6,759 nucleotides of DNA from Deltaproteobacteria bacterium (GTDB taxonomy: Bacteria; Desulfobacterota; Syntrophia; Syntrophales; UBA2210). Position numbers and translations under genes: made by a program. Under the pieces are notes generated by a model. The model was not told the DNA's origin. It saw nothing but the letters and a program-made list of their open reading frames with translations, and searched no databases. The stretch lies in contig JAFDAR010000234.1 in the NCBI GenBank assembly GCA_019313735.1, forward strand, positions 1 to 6,759, in the 5' to 3' direction. Below are positions 6,232 to 6,759 of this stretch, one piece after another; the stretch's first letter is position 1, and the number at the start of each line of letters is the position of its first letter.

Positions 6232-6516
6232 TTACACCTCAACCCATTTCTGAAGCGCGTTTATAATCTTCAGGGCCTGATCCGCGCTCGAGATATTGAA
6301 CTTGCTCTGCTGGCGGTATTCATTGTTTATCTTGCGGTACCGGCGGATAGTGAAACGTTCCGGCCCATATTCACCCTTCGTCCGGTTCCAATCCTGGTAT
6401 CTGAATATAATTGTTGACCACGCGCCCTTTGAGAGGATCACCTTGTCCAGCTCTTTAACTATAATAATGCCATCTTCCTCATAATTTATCGTAATTTCAT
6501 TAACATCTGAAGCCAT
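6232..6516 (-). CDS. Conserved-looking 94-residue protein, possible PC4/YdbC-like fold
   Basis: I cannot assign a named gene. The protein is small, soluble and basic. Residues about 8-62 alternate polar and hydrophobic like a beta-sheet (ITINYEEDGIIIVKELDKVIL, GAWSTIIFRYQDW, ERFTIRRYRK), and residues 76-92 form a C-terminal helix (SSADQALKIINALQKWV). Strands followed by one helix, with a W..-x-IR(R)Y/W pattern and a conserved basic patch, recall the PC4/YdbC single-stranded-DNA-binding proteins. This is structural reasoning, not a proven match. ATG 6516 is supported by an AAAGGG ribosome site within the end of the upstream hydrolase gene, whose stop lies 3 bases before this start, so the two are cotranscribed and probably coupled. 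No terminator follows; the REP-like repeat pair comes next. Confidence 0.75.
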   Translation of the reverse strand: MASDVNEITINYEEDGIIIVKELDKVILSKGAWSTIIFRYQDWNRTKGEYGPERFTIRRYRKINNEYRQQSKFNISSADQALKIINALQKWVEV

Positions 6517-6519
6517 ATA

Positions 6520-6759
6520 TCACCCTTTCATACTTTCCAGACCGGTTATACGATCAACGATTAATTCTCCCATTTTCTCGCTGTGCGTTTCTCTGTTGCT
6601 GGACATCATCTCCATATCCGCATCGGGCATAAGGGAAACCATTCTGTTCATAACATCCAGACCGTGCAGGGCATCGCTCTGGGCGCCGACTATCAGCACC
6701 GGAGACCTGACGTCCGGAAGTTTTTCCCACAGGCTGTAGTCCTTTATCGCGAACGCGTT
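6520..6759 (-). CDS. Alpha/beta hydrolase, C-terminal fragment (5' end beyond window)
   Basis: An open frame enters from the right edge and ends at TGA 6520-6522, giving the last 79 residues of a larger protein. The segment DVRSPVLIVGAQSDALHGLD, followed 30 residues later by ETHSEKMGELIVDRI, has the order of the acid (Asp 29) and histidine (His 59) of an alpha/beta-hydrolase triad, at the expected spacing near the C-terminus. The nucleophile region is outside the window, so substrate and subfamily cannot be told. The final bases carry the ribosome site of the 94-residue downstream gene. It is unrelated in detail to the broken hydrolase at 4746-5211. Confidence 0.75.
   Translation of the reverse strand, partial: NAFAIKDYSLWEKLPDVRSPVLIVGAQSDALHGLDVMNRMVSLMPDADMEMMSSNRETHSEKMGELIVDRITGLESMKG

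Noticed and set aside
6029..6253. Plus- and minus-strand frames through the GC-rich repeats that look like short proteins (LTPTLSHQGRG, PLSPLPSREG).
   Set aside because: These are well-known spurious translations of REP-type repeats. The true gene starts at GTG 6045 with its own ribosome site.

Overview
The window looks like ordinary chromosome from a Gram-negative anaerobe. Deltaproteobacteria / Desulfobacterota is my best guess, because of the MiaA variant (GTGKD and CHLIDIVD motifs), a NIL-domain ferredoxin of the homocysteine-synthesis type, a DUF1015 protein and sigma70-like promoters. This rests on protein recognition, not on any search. No RNA gene, CRISPR array, integrase or transposase is visible. 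No gene-free stretch exceeds about 190 bases.

Left part (1-1968, minus strand): a two-gene unit in which miaA (tRNA dimethylallyltransferase) overlaps by 4 bases the start of a family-2-like glycosyltransferase that runs off the left edge. Middle (1977-5211): three consecutive genes, each disrupted near its N-terminus. They are a MATE-family multidrug exporter (+), a DUF1015/COG4198 protein (-) and a small serine alpha/beta hydrolase (+). In each case the two halves of a recognisable protein lie in different frames and an expected conserved stretch is missing between them. The inferred missing lengths (about 80, 47 and 14 bases) differ, but all are 2 modulo 3. This is the most unusual property of the window. 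It is either clustered gene decay or a local assembly problem.

Right part (5216-6759): an intact NIL/2x[4Fe-4S] ferredoxin gene with its own promoter and a dyad across the -35 box. It converges on a minus-strand gene for a small two-helix membrane protein, with a strong terminator between them. Upstream of the membrane protein gene is a pair of inverted GC-rich REP/BIME-like elements. Beyond these is a minus-strand unit holding the 3' end of a second alpha/beta hydrolase gene and, 3 bases later, a 94-residue protein with a possible PC4/YdbC-like fold.

The genes do not form one pathway. tRNA modification, drug export, sulfur/methionine-related redox chemistry and hydrolases sit side by side as short independent units. 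I see no convincing new multi-gene system. What deserves a second look is the run of three broken genes, a near-leaderless MATE promoter, the ferredoxin operator-like dyad and a few uncharacterised small proteins.
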